NCBI GenBank assembly: GCA_037833965.1 | Contig: AP031353.1 | Location: 27,096,501 to 27,160,500, forward strand | Length of the DNA: 64,000 nt | From: Marchantia polymorpha subsp. ruderalis | Lineage: Eukaryota > Streptophyta > Marchantiopsida > Marchantiales > Marchantiaceae | Direction of reading: 5' to 3' | In this document: in pieces, positions 63,654-64,000 of the stretch | Numbering within the stretch: position 1 is the first letter of the stretch | How the letters are laid out: the number at the start of each line of letters is the position of its first letter | The notes under the pieces: generated by a model | What the model was told of the DNA's origin: nothing | The model's database searches: none | The model's input: only the letters and a program-made list of their open reading frames with translations | Program-made: the position numbers and the translations under genes

Positions 63654-64000
63654 GGTGTAAAGTGCGTTTCAGTTTCAAACAGTAGGAAATCATCAAGATT
63701 CTTATCTAAGAAAGGCCCCGAAATCCTCCTTATTCACTGCGGCTGCTCACTCTGCTGACAACTACCTACTCCCCTAGATGTTATGTCCTCTCTGGACCTC
63801 TGAGCAGGAGATTCAACTCAAGCCCCGTTGCTTTGCCAGATTGTCACTTCCATGCTGATTTCAGAAGAAAATCGTCCCACAATTTCAAAGGGCGGAATAC
63901 TGGAACACACACTGATTGGAATGCAGCTTACAAACAATAAGCAGCTTCTCTTCTGGTGACTTTCAAAACCCTACTCTTTGTCTGATGTTGGACGAACGCT
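63654..64000 (-). promoter_or_regulatory. 5' flank of the WDR25-like gene
   Basis: This is the sequence upstream of the WDR25-like start on the minus strand, running to the window edge. It should hold the 5' UTR and core promoter. I see no TATA box at the expected place and no second gene. Confidence 0.35.

Noticed and set aside
1-64000. CRISPR array, rRNA, snRNA or conserved plant microRNA precursors
   Set aside because: Scanned by eye for spaced direct repeats and for well-known conserved words; none found.

Overview
The window looks like nuclear DNA of a land plant, most likely a bryophyte. Two host genes carry canonical GT-AG spliceosomal introns. The rest is intergenic sequence and decayed plant-type transposable elements (Ty1/copia, Ty3/gypsy, a hAT MITE). 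A three-copy family of coiled-coil units resembles, from memory only, proteins that are very numerous in liverwort (Marchantia-type) predictions. The genus is therefore an inference and was not tested.

Layout. 1-15.6 kb: mid-GC intergenic DNA with no gene I can name, only microsatellites and a few weak open stretches. 15.7-28.5 kb: AT-rich DNA with a gypsy RNase H fragment (about 16.95-17.53 kb) and an old, broken Ty1/copia element on the minus strand with both LTRs (19,821-26,222). A 269-bp non-autonomous hAT element has inserted into the copia. 28.5-36.9 kb: two tail-to-tail copies (units A and B) of an unclassified repeat, whose middle encodes an acidic, then coiled-coil protein, separated by AT-rich DNA with a fresh 85-bp tandem duplication. 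37-43.6 kb: mid-GC intergenic DNA with small hairpins. 43,627-45,622: a five-exon gene (minus) for an organellar GGQ release-factor-like protein. 46-53.5 kb: AT-rich DNA with two related LTR-like promoter regions in opposite orientation and a gypsy reverse-transcriptase scrap. 53.6-55.8 kb: unit C, a shorter copy of the unit family. 55.8-59.5 kb: AT-rich DNA with a diverged direct repeat and a copia RNase H scrap. 60,201-63,653: a four-exon gene (minus) for a WD40 protein matching WDR25.

The two host genes do not form an obvious pathway. One acts in organellar translation and the other is a nuclear-type WD40 protein of poorly known role. Both were assembled exon by exon; all splice phases agree, giving 306 and 521 residues. 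The most unusual content is the A/B/C unit family. It has conserved 3' ends containing a primer-binding-site-like motif, 5' ends rich in CTTCG/CGAAG dyads, and no recognisable polymerase. The nested history of the copia element (hAT insertion, a hairpin present in only one LTR, a 95-bp triplicated leader) is also notable.
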